The translations under genes were made by a program, and so were the position numbers. A stretch of 64,000 nt of DNA. It comes from Hyphomicrobiales bacterium. Lineage in GTDB: Bacteria; Pseudomonadota; Alphaproteobacteria; Rhizobiales; Aestuariivirgaceae. Below the pieces are notes generated by a model that saw nothing but the letters and a program-made list of their open reading frames with translations, was not told where the DNA came from and searched no databases. Location of the stretch: the NCBI GenBank assembly GCA_025359265.1, contig JANYHB010000023.1, positions 81,249 to 145,248 of the forward strand, in the 5' to 3' direction. This document shows, in pieces, positions 55,784 to 64,000 of the stretch. Position 1 is the first letter of the stretch, and each line of letters opens with the position of its first letter.

Positions 55784-57127
55784 TTAGTTTGAAGCGCTGT
55801 TTGTGTTCAAGAAAGTTGTTGGGTCAAGGGCTGTAGCGCCCTTGCGCACTTCGAAGTGGAGCTGCGGGCTTTGTACGGCGCCCGTTGCGCCAGATTTTGC
55901 AATCACATCGCCGCGCTTCACGGTGTCTCCCTTTTTTACCAAAATCTGTGACGTGTGGGCATAAGCTGTTACATATCCGCCTGGGTGGCGCACAAGAACC
56001 AGATTGCCATAACCTTTCAATTCATTGCCAGCATAGGCCACAACACCACCTTCCGCGGCTTGCACGTTGGTGCCTTCAGGCATGGCAATATTGATGCCCT
56101 CGTTCTTCATGCCATTCGGCTTGCTGCCGAAGCCAGAAATAACTTTGCCACGGGCGGGCCAGCGCATTGAAAGCTGCGCGTCGGAAGGTGTTGTGGCAGC
56201 AGGTGCCGTTGCAAGGGGTTTTGTTGTCACCGGGACGGCAGCGGCAACTTTTTCTGCGGGCGCTTGCTTGGGAAGCGCAAGTGCGCCTTTTTTGAGCACG
56301 GTTTCGGCACCGTCGGTCTTGGCTATTTCAGCAGCCTTCACCGATGGTTCGGTTGTCGCTACCACCGCTTTCATTGGAATGGATAGGGTTTTGCCGCGTG
56401 GTAAAGCTTTGTTCTTCGATAAGCCATTGGCCTCAGCGATTGCAAATGGCGAGACGCCAAATTTGCGGCCGAGAGAGAACAAGGTGTCGCCCTTGGCGAC
56501 AGTATATTGATTGACCTTTTTGACGGCGGTTACGGGCACATGAGCGGAAGCATCTGCGGTTTCGTCCTGTAGCGGAACGCTTGCCTTCTTCACAGGAATT
56601 TGAGCCAGAATTTGTTTCTTTGGCGTTGGAGCCGTGAGTTTAGCAGCAGGTGCAGTTGGTGCCTGATCAGCAATGACTTCAGAGTCTGCTTCATTCTGGA
56701 TGATCGGAGCTTTGTATTTCGGCTTTGTATAAATTGGTGCGGCGGCGGCAACTTTTGGCCGCTCTAAAACCGGGGTAGTGGCCGCAAACTTCGGCGGTTT
56801 GTAGGTTTTGGAATAAGACTTTGTGTAATCATAAACGGGCGGACGGGCCAAGGGTGCCGAAGCAATTGGACTTTGCACGATGGCGTTCGCAGCGCTGTCG
56901 CCCGCGTCCGCGCTTTGCAGGGGTGCGCGGTAACTTGGTGCCGTATATTTCGGTCTGATTTTGGGGATTGAAGCGGTATAAACCGGGTCCGCGTCTGAAG
57001 GGTTGTTATAGTTAGAGCTGAAACGCTCAATACTATCTGAACAACCAGAGAGCAAAAGGCCTGCAAAACCTGCAATAACCAATTTCAACGATACAGCGCC
57101 AACGGCGCTTTGGACAAATTTACGCAT
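55784..57127 (-). CDS. NlpD/EnvC-like LysM-LytM lipoprotein
   Basis: Predicted outer-membrane-associated activator of amidases in cell separation. From the ATG at 57127 (447 aa), a lipoprotein signal ends in LLLSGC (Cys29); a long Pro/Lys/Ala-rich disordered stretch follows, then one LysM domain (about 207-250, YTVAKGDTLFSLGRKFGV) and a C-terminal M23/LytM domain. The metal ligands are degenerate: the usual HxGxD is NEGINIA and the final HxH is HFE, so it is probably a regulator, not a protease. Relatives include NlpD and Caulobacter DipM. Confidence 0.85.
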   Translation of the reverse strand: MRKFVQSAVGAVSLKLVIAGFAGLLLSGCSDSIERFSSNYNNPSDADPVYTASIPKIRPKYTAPSYRAPLQSADAGDSAANAIVQSPIASAPLARPPVYDYTKSYSKTYKPPKFAATTPVLERPKVAAAAPIYTKPKYKAPIIQNEADSEVIADQAPTAPAAKLTAPTPKKQILAQIPVKKASVPLQDETADASAHVPVTAVKKVNQYTVAKGDTLFSLGRKFGVSPFAIAEANGLSKNKALPRGKTLSIPMKAVVATTEPSVKAAEIAKTDGAETVLKKGALALPKQAPAEKVAAAVPVTTKPLATAPAATTPSDAQLSMRWPARGKVISGFGSKPNGMKNEGINIAMPEGTNVQAAEGGVVAYAGNELKGYGNLVLVRHPGGYVTAYAHTSQILVKKGDTVKRGDVIAKSGATGAVQSPQLHFEVRKGATALDPTTFLNTNSASN

Positions 57128-57257
57128 ACTCAACTCCAGTACACACTGACACACTGAGGAGAGAACTCCTCCAACTAAAAATTACCTTGCAACGTTTTGG
57201 TTAAGGTTGCGTTTATGATGAACAAATTTTGAAAGTATTTGCTGAAGCGAGAATTTC

Positions 57258-57908
57258 TTATTCAACAATGACGCGGGTGCCTACTTTTGAGAGGCTGTAA
57301 AGTTCTTCCACATCGGCATTCATCATGCGAATGCAACCTGAAGAACTGGCCTGGCCAATTGTCCACGGTTTGTCAGTTCCGTGGATGCGGTAGGCGCTTT
57401 CACCCAAATAGAGGGCGCGTGAGCCCAATGGATTGCCAGGGCCGCCTTTAACAAAATCCGGAATAAGATGTCCGTTTGCCGCTTCCCGCTGAATCATTTC
57501 TGGCGGTGGCCGCCAATCTGGCCACTGTGCCATGCGCGTGATACTATTACTGCCCTTCCACGCGAAACCTTCGCGGCCGACGGCTACGCTCCACGAAAGG
57601 GCGCGTTGATTTGATTCGATAAGATAAAGTTTGCGTTCTGCCGTTTTGACAACGATGGTGCCTGGTAACAATTTCGATTTAAAAACCACGTCGGCGCGAG
57701 TGGGTTGATCGTTGGCGGTGGCGATTTGAGGGATACGGTGGAGGCGTTGTTTTATGTCAGGGGGTGATAAATCCATCGCTCCAAGAATTGAAAAGACTTT
57801 TGGATTGGGTTGCCCGGCTTGTGCGATTGAAGCACAACATACAAATGATAAAATTATGCACTCAACTCGACCCACGGCTTCACCTTTTGACCCGTCGAGA
57901 TTCACCAA
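57258..57908 (-). CDS. L,D-transpeptidase (YkuD family)
   Basis: Periplasmic enzyme forming 3-3 peptidoglycan cross-links or anchoring proteins to the wall. The 216-residue protein has a short hydrophobic export signal (IILSFVCCASIAQA) and the catalytic signature HGTDKPWTIGQASSSGCIRM with the nucleophilic Cys. The exact start is uncertain (TTG 57908 or nearby GTGs). It follows folK by 17 bases, so it may belong to the dapA-smpB-folK transcript. Confidence 0.88.
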   Translation of the reverse strand: MVNLDGSKGEAVGRVECIILSFVCCASIAQAGQPNPKVFSILGAMDLSPPDIKQRLHRIPQIATANDQPTRADVVFKSKLLPGTIVVKTAERKLYLIESNQRALSWSVAVGREGFAWKGSNSITRMAQWPDWRPPPEMIQREAANGHLIPDFVKGGPGNPLGSRALYLGESAYRIHGTDKPWTIGQASSSGCIRMMNADVEELYSLSKVGTRVIVE

Positions 57909-57925
57909 GAAGCTTTAATTTGGCG

Positions 57926-58405
57926 CTAACGCTTGAGTGCGTTGATAAAATTTTGGGCCGTTCGGTTTAGGATGGGATGTCTCCATTCAGGGGCAACCTC
58001 TCGCAAGGGCTGCAAAACGAATAAGCGATGAACGATTCCAGGGTGCGGTAAAACCAGAGCTTTCTGCACCAGTCCTTTTTGGTGGTACACTTGACCATGG
58101 TAATCCAACAGGTCAAGATCAAGGGTGCGCGGGCCCCATTTGCGGCCACGTTTGCGCCCTGCGAGACGTTCAATCCATTGCAACTTCCGCAGCAAGGCAG
58201 CGGGCGACAGTGCCGTTTCGATTGCGGCAACCGCGTTGACAAAATCCGGCTGGTTGAGCAAGCCAAAGGGTGTGGTGATGAATAGATTTGAGGCTTGCCG
58301 CAATCGCAGTGGAAAATGGTTCAACTCCTGTTGTGCCTGCAAAACAGTTTCACGCGGGCTGCCCCATGGGCCAGCGATATTGCTGCCTAATGCCACCAAG
58401 ATCAT
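57926..58405 (-). CDS. folK: 2-amino-4-hydroxy-6-hydroxymethyldihydropteridine pyrophosphokinase
   Basis: HPPK of folate biosynthesis. The ATG at 58405 gives a 159-residue protein beginning MILVALGSNIAGPWGSP, with FGLLNQPDFVNAVAAIET, the RKWGPRTLDLDLLDY metal-binding motif and LPHPGIVHRLFVLQPL. The longer frame to 58471 would run 62 bases into smpB and is rejected. Four-base gap after smpB. Confidence 0.94.
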   Translation of the reverse strand: MILVALGSNIAGPWGSPRETVLQAQQELNHFPLRLRQASNLFITTPFGLLNQPDFVNAVAAIETALSPAALLRKLQWIERLAGRKRGRKWGPRTLDLDLLDYHGQVYHQKGLVQKALVLPHPGIVHRLFVLQPLREVAPEWRHPILNRTAQNFINALKR

Positions 58406-58409
58406 GCGT

Positions 58410-58904
58410 TCAAGACTCGCGCAAGAGGCGAGATTTCTCGCGGTTCCAATCGCGGGCTTTGATGGTTTCACGTTTATCCACCAGCTTTTTGCCCTTCGCC
58501 AAAGCGATATCCACTTTCACCCGGCCGCGTGGATTGAAAAACATTTTGATCGGCACAATAGTTAGGCCCTCGCGCAAGACGCCGACGGCGAGGCGCTGAA
58601 TTTCCTTGGCGTGCAACAACAGTTTGCGCGGGCGTTTTGGTTCATGGTTGAACCGGTTAGCTTCACGATATTCGGGAACGTTGGAATTAAACAGGAAAAG
58701 TTCCGCCCCTTTCATCGCAGCATAGGCTTCAGCCAAATTGATATGGCCAACGCGCAGGGATTTTACCTCGGAACCTTTCAGTTCAATTCCCGCTTCAAAA
58801 TTTTGCAGCAACTCATAATCAAAGCGGGCGCGGCGGTTATCTGCCACAACGCGCATTCCGGCTTGTTTGCGCGCCGCTTTTGCGCCGCCAGCCTTTGAAG
58901 ACAT
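58410..58904 (-). CDS. smpB: SsrA (tmRNA)-binding protein
   Basis: Essential partner of tmRNA in ribosome rescue. The 164-residue protein has a basic N-terminal extension, then [44 protein letters not shown] and a C-terminal tail [17 protein letters not shown] that enters the decoding centre. It starts one base after the dapA stop, the common alphaproteobacterial dapA-smpB pairing. Confidence 0.97.
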   Translation of the reverse strand: MSSKAGGAKAARKQAGMRVVADNRRARFDYELLQNFEAGIELKGSEVKSLRVGHINLAEAYAAMKGAELFLFNSNVPEYREANRFNHEPKRPRKLLLHAKEIQRLAVGVLREGLTIVPIKMFFNPRGRVKVDIALAKGKKLVDKRETIKARDWNREKSRLLRES

Positions 58905-58905
58905 A

Positions 58906-59787
58906 TCAGTTCAACAGGCCTGCATGAACCAATGCCGCACGCACCGCCACTTTGGTGCTTTCAACAACCGGCACCAATGGCAGCCGTGCATCCGGGCCAC
59001 ATAAACCGAGCAGGCTGGCAGCGTATTTTACGGGCCCCGGGCTGGATTCCACAAACAACGCATGATGGAGTGGCATCAACTTGTCTTGCAGCTTCAAAGC
59101 ATCGGCGTAATCGCCCTTCAAGGTTGCTACCTGCAACTGGGCACACAGGCGCGGGGCCACATTGGCGGTGACAGAAATGCAGCCCACCCCGCCGTGCGCG
59201 TTGAAGCCAAGCGCTGTTCCATCTTCACCCGAAAGCTGAATGAACGACGTGCCCGAAAGCTGGCGTTGGCGCGAGGGCCTGGTGAGATCAGCCGTTGCAT
59301 CCTTCACACCGACAATGTTTTTGAAGTCATGCGAAAGACGCGCCAAAGTTTCGACACTGATATTCGCCACCGTGCGACCAGGAACATTATAAACGATGAT
59401 TGGAATATCAACGGCTTTGGCAATCGCGGCGTAATGGGCATAGATGCCCTCTTGCGTAGGCCGATTGTAGTAAGGTACCACGACGAGCGCCGCATCAGCG
59501 CCGGCCGTTTTGGCGTGATGCGTATATTCGATAGCCTCTGCTGTATTGTTAGAACCGGCGCCAGCTATTACAAAGGCTTTGCCCTTGGCCTCTTCCACGC
59601 AAATGCGCACGATGGCTTTGTGTTCTTCAGGGGTTAGCGTGGGGCTCTCGCCCGTTGTTCCCACCGGCACCAGCCCGTGGCTGCCCTCTTTCAGCTGCCA
59701 GCCCACAAATTTTCGAAAAGCGCTTTCATCAAATGAACCGTTCTTCATAGGAGTAATTAATGCCGGGATGGAACCTTGGAACTTCAC
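58906..59787 (-). CDS. dapA: 4-hydroxy-tetrahydrodipicolinate synthase
   Basis: First enzyme of the lysine/diaminopimelate branch, condensing pyruvate with aspartate semialdehyde. The start is the GTG at 59787 ([14 protein letters not shown], 293 aa) with GAGG five bases upstream; the open frame extending to 60129 is spurious and would cross the divergent transglycosylase start. Active-site residues are visible: [11 protein letters not shown] (Thr pair), [12 protein letters not shown] (Tyr), NVPGRT (Arg) and the Schiff-base Lys in VGVKDAT. Confidence 0.96.
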   Translation of the reverse strand: MKFQGSIPALITPMKNGSFDESAFRKFVGWQLKEGSHGLVPVGTTGESPTLTPEEHKAIVRICVEEAKGKAFVIAGAGSNNTAEAIEYTHHAKTAGADAALVVVPYYNRPTQEGIYAHYAAIAKAVDIPIIVYNVPGRTVANISVETLARLSHDFKNIVGVKDATADLTRPSRQRQLSGTSFIQLSGEDGTALGFNAHGGVGCISVTANVAPRLCAQLQVATLKGDYADALKLQDKLMPLHHALFVESSPGPVKYAASLLGLCGPDARLPLVPVVESTKVAVRAALVHAGLLN

Positions 59788-59953
59788 AATTACCTCGTTT
59801 TGGTAAGATTCTGGAAACCATAGAGCAGTTATTGCTGAACGCTTGCCAGAGGCGGGCAGCATAGTCCGCCCCTGCTGGAACAGCAAGCTGGGGCTTTCAA
59901 TCCCTGCCCCAGTCGCCGTTTTAGCACAGGGTTTGTTGTGAGGTTGACTATTG

Positions 59954-62011
59954 ATGAATAAGTTTGTGTCGCGTCGCCGTTTTTTGCAATCCATTTCCGG
60001 GTTTGCTGTTGCTGGTTTGGCACCGTCAACATTTGTGCAGCTGGCCCAGGCGATGCCGTCTGATCTTGCGGCTGACTCGGTTCGCAAAGCCTTGGCCGGA
60101 GATTTTGCGGCAGCGGGCAATTTAGCCAAGCAATCAGGCGATCAAGCAGCCATCAAATTTGTTGAACTTTTGTATTTGCGCGACCATGGGCCTGAAGCTG
60201 GCTATGCCCGCATCATGGCGTTCTTTGATGCAGCGCCAAACTGGCCGCTGACGGAAACACTATTGAAGCGCGCTGAAAAGGCACTTTATGACAATAAGGA
60301 ATTGGCACCGATTATCGCGGCACATTTCCAAAATCGCAATGCCTTAACAGCTTATGGGTTGCTGGTGCAGGCACGCCAAAGCTATGTGCAAGGTGATGTG
60401 TCGCAGGGCAAAGAAAAATTGCGCGCAGCTTGGGGCGATCCCCAAGTTGATGCCGCGCTAGAGCAGAAAATCCGCGACGAGTTTTCTGGAAAGCTGACGA
60501 ATGACGATCATAAATATCGCTTCTCGCGGTTGATTTATGCACAAGAAGCCAATGCGGCTATCCGGCAGGCCCGCAATTATTTGAGCGGGGAATTCCAAAA
60601 AGCAGCAGGTGTGGCACAAGGCCTAATCAATTTCAGGTCGGGCGCCGACAAACAATATGCCGCTCTGCCTTCCACCATGCGCAGCCAACTTGCTCTGCAA
60701 TATGTTCTGGCACGCTACTACCGCAAGTTTGGAGATTTTGATAAGGCGCGCGGCATTCTGGTTTCAGTGCCAGCGGATGCAGCAACCATGGGGGATGCGG
60801 CCGCTTGGTTCGAAGAGCGGCGTACCACCGTGCGCAGGTCAATTGGCCCGTTGCAAAGCGCCCATTGGAAGGCCGCTTACCAGATTGCCAGAAACCACGG
60901 CTTGGCCTCTGGCGATTTGGCTGTCGATGGCGAATTTCTGGCCGGGTGGGTGGCTTTGCGTTATTTGTCCAAGCCGGAACAAGCTTTGGTGCATTTTCTC
61001 AAACTACAAAAATTGGCCCAAAACGGAACCGACAGGGCGCGAGCGTCCTACTGGATTGGCCGAACCCACAAGGCGGGTGAAAATGTAGCGGCGGCTCGGC
61101 TGGCATTTCAAGCTGCGGCTACCCAATCAACCCTGTATTATGGGCAGTTGGCGCGCGAGGAGCTGGGACGTGGCAGGATAGTCGAAAATGTATCCGGTGG
61201 CACCTCCACTGCTGCCGCCAAGTCTCGCGTTGAGCAAGATGAAGTGGTGCGGGCTTTGCGTATCGTATCGAAAGTGGGCGCCAAGACGCAGCTACCGATA
61301 TTTATGATGGCTTTGGCCACACGGTTTCAAATGCGCGATGACCTGAATGCCGTGGCAGAGATTGTGCAGGATGCAGGCGGCACAACAATGGCGTTGCGAT
61401 TCGCCAAGGCCGCATCAATGAAAGGCCACGATATTGAGGCTTGGGCCTATCCCATTTACGGATTGCCAAGCTGGGCCGCTTTGGGAAAGCCGGTCGAAAA
61501 AGCACTGGTGTTTGCTTTGTCGCGGCAAGAAAGCGAATTCGATCCCAACGCTGGCAGCAGTGTGGGCGCGCAGGGTTTGATGCAATTAATGCCGGGCACC
61601 GCGCGAATTATTGCGCGGCAGTATCATGTTGGCTATTCTGCCGCTCGCCTGAAGGAAGCGTCCTACAATGTGCAATTGGGTTCAGCGCATTTGGCCGATC
61701 TGGTTGGCAACCTGAACGGCTCCTATATCCTGACTTTGGTGGCCTATAATGCCGGTCCAAGGCGTGCGCAAGAATGGGTGGCTTATTATGGTGATCCTCG
61801 TGGCGGACAGGTTGACCCCGTGGATTGGGTTGAGAGCATACCGTTTAACGAAACGCGTCAGTATGTTCAAAAAGTGATGCAGAATTTGCACGTTTATCGC
61901 TCACGATTGGCGCCAAGCACCGTAGCGCCAATGACAGCCGATTTGAAGCGGGGCACGCCACAAAACGTGAGCGTGGCAAGCACGTCACCTGCCACAAGTG
62001 CCAGCAACTAA
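59954..62011 (+). CDS. Soluble lytic transglycosylase with Tat signal
   Basis: Slt70-like enzyme cleaving the MurNAc-GlcNAc bond with 1,6-anhydro product formation. The start is the ATG at 59954 (685 aa). The N-terminus has a twin-arginine pattern SRRRFLQ followed by [19 protein letters not shown], suggesting Tat rather than Sec export. A superhelical alpha region (about 60-490) precedes the SLT catalytic domain with Glu526 in SRQESEFDP, then [13 protein letters not shown] and VAYNAGP. Divergent from dapA. Confidence 0.93.
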   Translation: MNKFVSRRRFLQSISGFAVAGLAPSTFVQLAQAMPSDLAADSVRKALAGDFAAAGNLAKQSGDQAAIKFVELLYLRDHGPEAGYARIMAFFDAAPNWPLTETLLKRAEKALYDNKELAPIIAAHFQNRNALTAYGLLVQARQSYVQGDVSQGKEKLRAAWGDPQVDAALEQKIRDEFSGKLTNDDHKYRFSRLIYAQEANAAIRQARNYLSGEFQKAAGVAQGLINFRSGADKQYAALPSTMRSQLALQYVLARYYRKFGDFDKARGILVSVPADAATMGDAAAWFEERRTTVRRSIGPLQSAHWKAAYQIARNHGLASGDLAVDGEFLAGWVALRYLSKPEQALVHFLKLQKLAQNGTDRARASYWIGRTHKAGENVAAARLAFQAAATQSTLYYGQLAREELGRGRIVENVSGGTSTAAAKSRVEQDEVVRALRIVSKVGAKTQLPIFMMALATRFQMRDDLNAVAEIVQDAGGTTMALRFAKAASMKGHDIEAWAYPIYGLPSWAALGKPVEKALVFALSRQESEFDPNAGSSVGAQGLMQLMPGTARIIARQYHVGYSAARLKEASYNVQLGSAHLADLVGNLNGSYILTLVAYNAGPRRAQEWVAYYGDPRGGQVDPVDWVESIPFNETRQYVQKVMQNLHVYRSRLAPSTVAPMTADLKRGTPQNVSVASTSPATSASN

Positions 62012-62027
62012 TCCGTATACAGATTAA

Positions 62028-62056
62028 GGAGGCCCCTTATCGTTTGGGGCCTTTTG
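62028..62056 (+). terminator. Terminator after the lytic transglycosylase gene
   Basis: AGGCCCC (62030-62036) pairs with GGGGCCT (62046-62052) around a nine-base loop and is followed by TTTG. It lies 17 bases after the stop. Confidence 0.8.
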
Positions 62057-62072
62057 TTGCTCTAAGGGCACA

Positions 62073-62654
62073 TTAGCGTTTGCGCGTTTGGCTTCCGGAA
62101 TGCGTTTGCCCGTCTTTGCCCTTCATCCCCCCGGTGCCAAATTCGCTCATAAATTCGGCCTCCTTCCCCGTGGTCAGAAGGCTTGCCTGACGAATCCATT
62201 CCTCACGAATTATGCGCCCGTTGAAACGCAGGTGATCATCAACCCAAGCCACCTCTTTTGATGTCCAAGCTGAGATTTGGTCAAAGTGGAAAATGCCCAA
62301 ATTATGCAAGATTGCCTCGTTCTTTGGGCCAATGCCGCTGATGCGTTGCAAATTGTCGGCGTTGCCTTCGCGTGCCGCTGCCAAGCCTTTTGGGCGTTCC
62401 ATTCTACCAACCGGTTCAGAAATAGGAATTGGTGCTGGGCGGGGGGCTGTTGGCATAGGTGCTGGACGCACAAGCACGGGCGCGGCCACATCTTTTGCGA
62501 CCGCAACGGGAGCAGCAGCTATCACTGCGGGCGCTGCCGCGGCAACTGTCTGGGGATGCGTGCCAAAAACATTGCGCAGGAACCAGCCGAACAGACAGCC
62601 TAGGAAAAAAGCGATCAACATGAAGATTGCAAGTTCAAACAAATAGTGTGACAT
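62073..62654 (-). CDS. Membrane-anchored helix-hairpin-helix protein
   Basis: A 193-residue protein with an N-terminal transmembrane helix containing LIAFFLGCLFGW (about 13-25), a Pro/Ala-rich linker, and a C-terminal helix-hairpin-helix domain (NLQRISGIGPKNEAILHNLGIFHFDQISAWT, about 101-131) of the type annotated 'predicted 5' DNA nuclease, flap endonuclease-1-like' (COG3743-like). No nuclease acidic residues are evident, so DNA binding or protein contact at the membrane is as likely as catalysis. It follows the 41-aa peptide gene. Confidence 0.78.
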   Translation of the reverse strand: MSHYLFELAIFMLIAFFLGCLFGWFLRNVFGTHPQTVAAAAPAVIAAAPVAVAKDVAAPVLVRPAPMPTAPRPAPIPISEPVGRMERPKGLAAAREGNADNLQRISGIGPKNEAILHNLGIFHFDQISAWTSKEVAWVDDHLRFNGRIIREEWIRQASLLTTGKEAEFMSEFGTGGMKGKDGQTHSGSQTRKR

Positions 62655-62668
62655 ATTATCCCCCTAAC

Positions 62669-62794
62669 CTAGCTTGGTTTCCAAGTTACGTAGCGCCAGC
62701 CTACAACGCAGCCCATAATAAATGCGATCAAAAGCCAGAACCAATGTTGCTGCCACAAAATCGAAGTGTCGTTCCAGTTCCAAAATTCAAACAT
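62669..62794 (-). CDS. 41-residue single-pass membrane peptide
   Basis: A short ORF with AGGGG at good spacing upstream, between the OmpA-like gene (9 bases away) and the HHH gene (14 bases away). The product begins MFEFWNWNDTSILWQQHW and has one helix with LIAFIMGCVVGWRYV. This shares the pattern LIAFxxGCxxGW with the transmembrane helix of the next gene. Trp-rich polar N-terminus, basic C-terminus (KPS). Function unknown; spacing and shared motif suggest a partner of the neighbouring membrane protein. Confidence 0.65.
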   Translation of the reverse strand: MFEFWNWNDTSILWQQHWFWLLIAFIMGCVVGWRYVTWKPS

Positions 62795-62803
62795 GATTTG
62801 CCC

Positions 62804-64000
62804 CTATTTCAAAACTGAAAATTCGACACGGCGGTTTTTGGCGCGTGCATCGTCAGAATGTGCCGGATCAAGCGGCTTGCTGGTGCCGTTGCCAATCGTC
62901 GTGAGGCGGCCAGAATCAACTTTGGCGGCGACCAACGCTTCGACAGCGGTTTTGGCTCGATTTTCACTCAAACCCAAATTATAGGCTTCTGAGCCCAAGT
63001 AGTCGGCATTTCCGGCCACCTGAATTTTTAGCGCTGAACAGCGCTTGTCATTGAGAAGGGCCGCGTATTGGCCCAGAGCCTGCTGATATTTTGAACCCAA
63101 ATCAGCGTGGTCAAATTCAAAGCGGATGGGGAAGACCGCAGCGATCTTGGCCAATGTGCCTTCACAATCATAGGGTTGCTCTGGCGCAGGCGGTGGCGCA
63201 GGCGGTGCCACGGCAACAGTCAATTCATTCTTGCTGGCATCGAGTGAAGATTGGCCATCGGCAGCGGTGACCTTCGCCACCACATCATACGTACCATTCA
63301 CAACCGGCTTGGCAGGTTTCAACAGCCATTTGCCAGATGCGTCTGACAACAGATCAAAGTCTTTGCCCAAGGTGTGGATCACCCCGTCAAGCTCCACCTG
63401 CAATGTATTTCCTGCAGCAATAGGCCACGTGCCTTTTACAACCGGGTGATCGGAATCAGACATTGCAGTTTCAACGGTGGGGGCAATGGGTGGCACAGCC
63501 TTTGGAGGGGGCGGTGGCGGCGGCGCAGCAATTTCAAATGCGCCGGTTGCCTGCATCGTTTTGCCAGCCGCATCAGTATCAGTGACAACAACATTATATT
63601 GGCCCGGTGCCAAGTTACCAGACCCAAGCAATTTCCATTTTCCGCTGGTGTCCGTCAGCAACTCGTAATTTTTTCCTAACACCGCGACCTTGTCGTTCAC
63701 AGCAACGCTTAGGCCTGTTGCCACGCCGACGGGCCACGTGCCGGAGATGGTGACGGGCTTACCGGGTTCCACTTTTACCTCATCCAATGTTGGTGCCGTC
63801 AAAGGCTTTGGCGGTGGCGGTGGGGGTGGGGGTGGCGGTGGTTCGGCGACGGCCAGTTTCAGAGGTTTCACGGCGGAGGCGGTTTCGGTGCCGTTGCCGT
63901 CCGACGCGGAAACCGTATAAGCACCCGGAGCCAAGCCTGACAGTTTCAGCGTCCAGTTGCCATCCGTGGACGTTAGTTCAGGAGATTTTCCCAGCGAATA
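62804..64000 (-). CDS. OmpA-family protein with Ig-like repeats (5' end beyond window)
   Basis: The frame stays open to base 64000, so the N-terminus is missing; the TTG at 63934 is internal. The visible part contains at least three similar 85-90-residue units, each with a [T/S]D[T/A]SGKW-type motif (DGNWTLKLSG, TSGKWKLLGSG, ASGKWLLKPAK) and an APGxY/NGTYxVV strand, as in Ig-like adhesion or carrier domains. They are joined by polyproline linkers (a run of 11 Pro). The C-terminal OmpA domain (FPIRFEFDHADL... AGNADYLGSEAYNLGLSENRAKTAV) would bind peptidoglycan. Cell-envelope anchor or surface role is inferred. Confidence 0.85.
   Translation of the reverse strand, partial: YSLGKSPELTSTDGNWTLKLSGLAPGAYTVSASDGNGTETASAVKPLKLAVAEPPPPPPPPPPPKPLTAPTLDEVKVEPGKPVTISGTWPVGVATGLSVAVNDKVAVLGKNYELLTDTSGKWKLLGSGNLAPGQYNVVVTDTDAAGKTMQATGAFEIAAPPPPPPPKAVPPIAPTVETAMSDSDHPVVKGTWPIAAGNTLQVELDGVIHTLGKDFDLLSDASGKWLLKPAKPVVNGTYDVVAKVTAADGQSSLDASKNELTVAVAPPAPPPAPEQPYDCEGTLAKIAAVFPIRFEFDHADLGSKYQQALGQYAALLNDKRCSALKIQVAGNADYLGSEAYNLGLSENRAKTAVEALVAAKVDSGRLTTIGNGTSKPLDPAHSDDARAKNRRVEFSVLK
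63811..63842. repeat. Low-complexity GGT/GGG tract coding for polyproline
   Basis: A run of GGTGGC/GGGGGT units on the + strand encodes the 11-proline linker of the OmpA-like protein on the - strand. Such G-rich tracts are prone to slippage. Confidence 0.7.

Noticed and set aside
59788..60129. N-terminal extension of dapA
   Set aside because: It crosses the divergent lytic transglycosylase start, has no similarity to DapA, and a GTG with a good ribosome-binding site lies at the expected position.

Overview
The window is a chromosomal segment of an alphaproteobacterium. The evidence is lexA and ssb each preceded by a GAAC-N7-GAAC-type SOS box (the alphaproteobacterial form), an EipB/DUF1849 protein, a phasin gene, homospermidine synthase, SdhE, ClpS-ClpA, and the gene order topA-rnr-DUF983-rpmG and dgt-argS-SPOR-nagZ-scpA-scpB. 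These orders are familiar from Hyphomicrobiales (Rhizobiales) and relatives. Separate, unfused trpE and trpG argue against Rhizobiaceae/Brucellaceae, where the two are usually fused. Assignment below class level is inference. No tRNA, rRNA, insertion sequence, prophage, CRISPR array or integrase was seen; this is compact core genome with a few lineage-specific genes.

Layout. 1-5.2 kb (+): 5'-truncated topA, then rnr, DUF983 and rpmG. 5.2-5.6 kb: a 440-base gene-free stretch that can form about six stem-loops. 5.6-13.6 kb (-): dgt, argS, SPOR protein, nagZ, scpA, scpB (nucleotide sanitation, translation, peptidoglycan recycling, chromosome condensation). 13.6-14.8 kb (+): erpA and xth. 14.8-25.8 kb: phasin with a probable PhaR-type operator, a D,D-carboxypeptidase, a membrane DnaJ-like protein with EipB, then a + operon RidA/GDPD/GNAT-like/HIT facing parE-clpS-clpA (-). 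26-31 kb: homospermidine synthase, a triple YbjQ-domain protein, a YejA-like binding protein and a FrnE-type DsbA protein. 31-41.5 kb: mfd-sdhE against recG; gyrA, Sel1 and DUF502 (-). 41.6-44.6 kb (-): secreted proteins of unknown function, Cdd1-like, VOC, ssb and a small ORF divergent from a LysR regulator. 45.6-55.7 kb: YkgJ-like, a small membrane protein, tpiA, then the + run ppiD-trpE-trpG-trpD-trpC-moaC-moeA followed by lexA. 55.8-59.8 kb (-): dapA-smpB-folK-L,D-transpeptidase and an NlpD-like lipoprotein. 60-64 kb: a Tat-signal lytic transglycosylase (+), and a 3'-terminal (-) group of an OmpA-like protein (truncated by the window end), a 41-aa membrane peptide and a membrane-anchored helix-hairpin-helix protein.

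Themes: envelope and peptidoglycan maintenance (NagZ, two SPOR proteins, DacF-like, LDT, NlpD-like, SLT, OmpA-like, EipB), DNA topology and repair (TopA, ParE, GyrA, Mfd, RecG, Xth, SSB, LexA), and tryptophan plus molybdenum-cofactor synthesis. No wholly new multi-gene system is evident. The best leads for novelty are the structured intergenic region at 5.25-5.6 kb, the triple YbjQ protein, the OmpA/41-aa peptide/HHH trio whose two small proteins share a transmembrane motif, the LysR-linked small ORF, and clear SOS and phasin operators.
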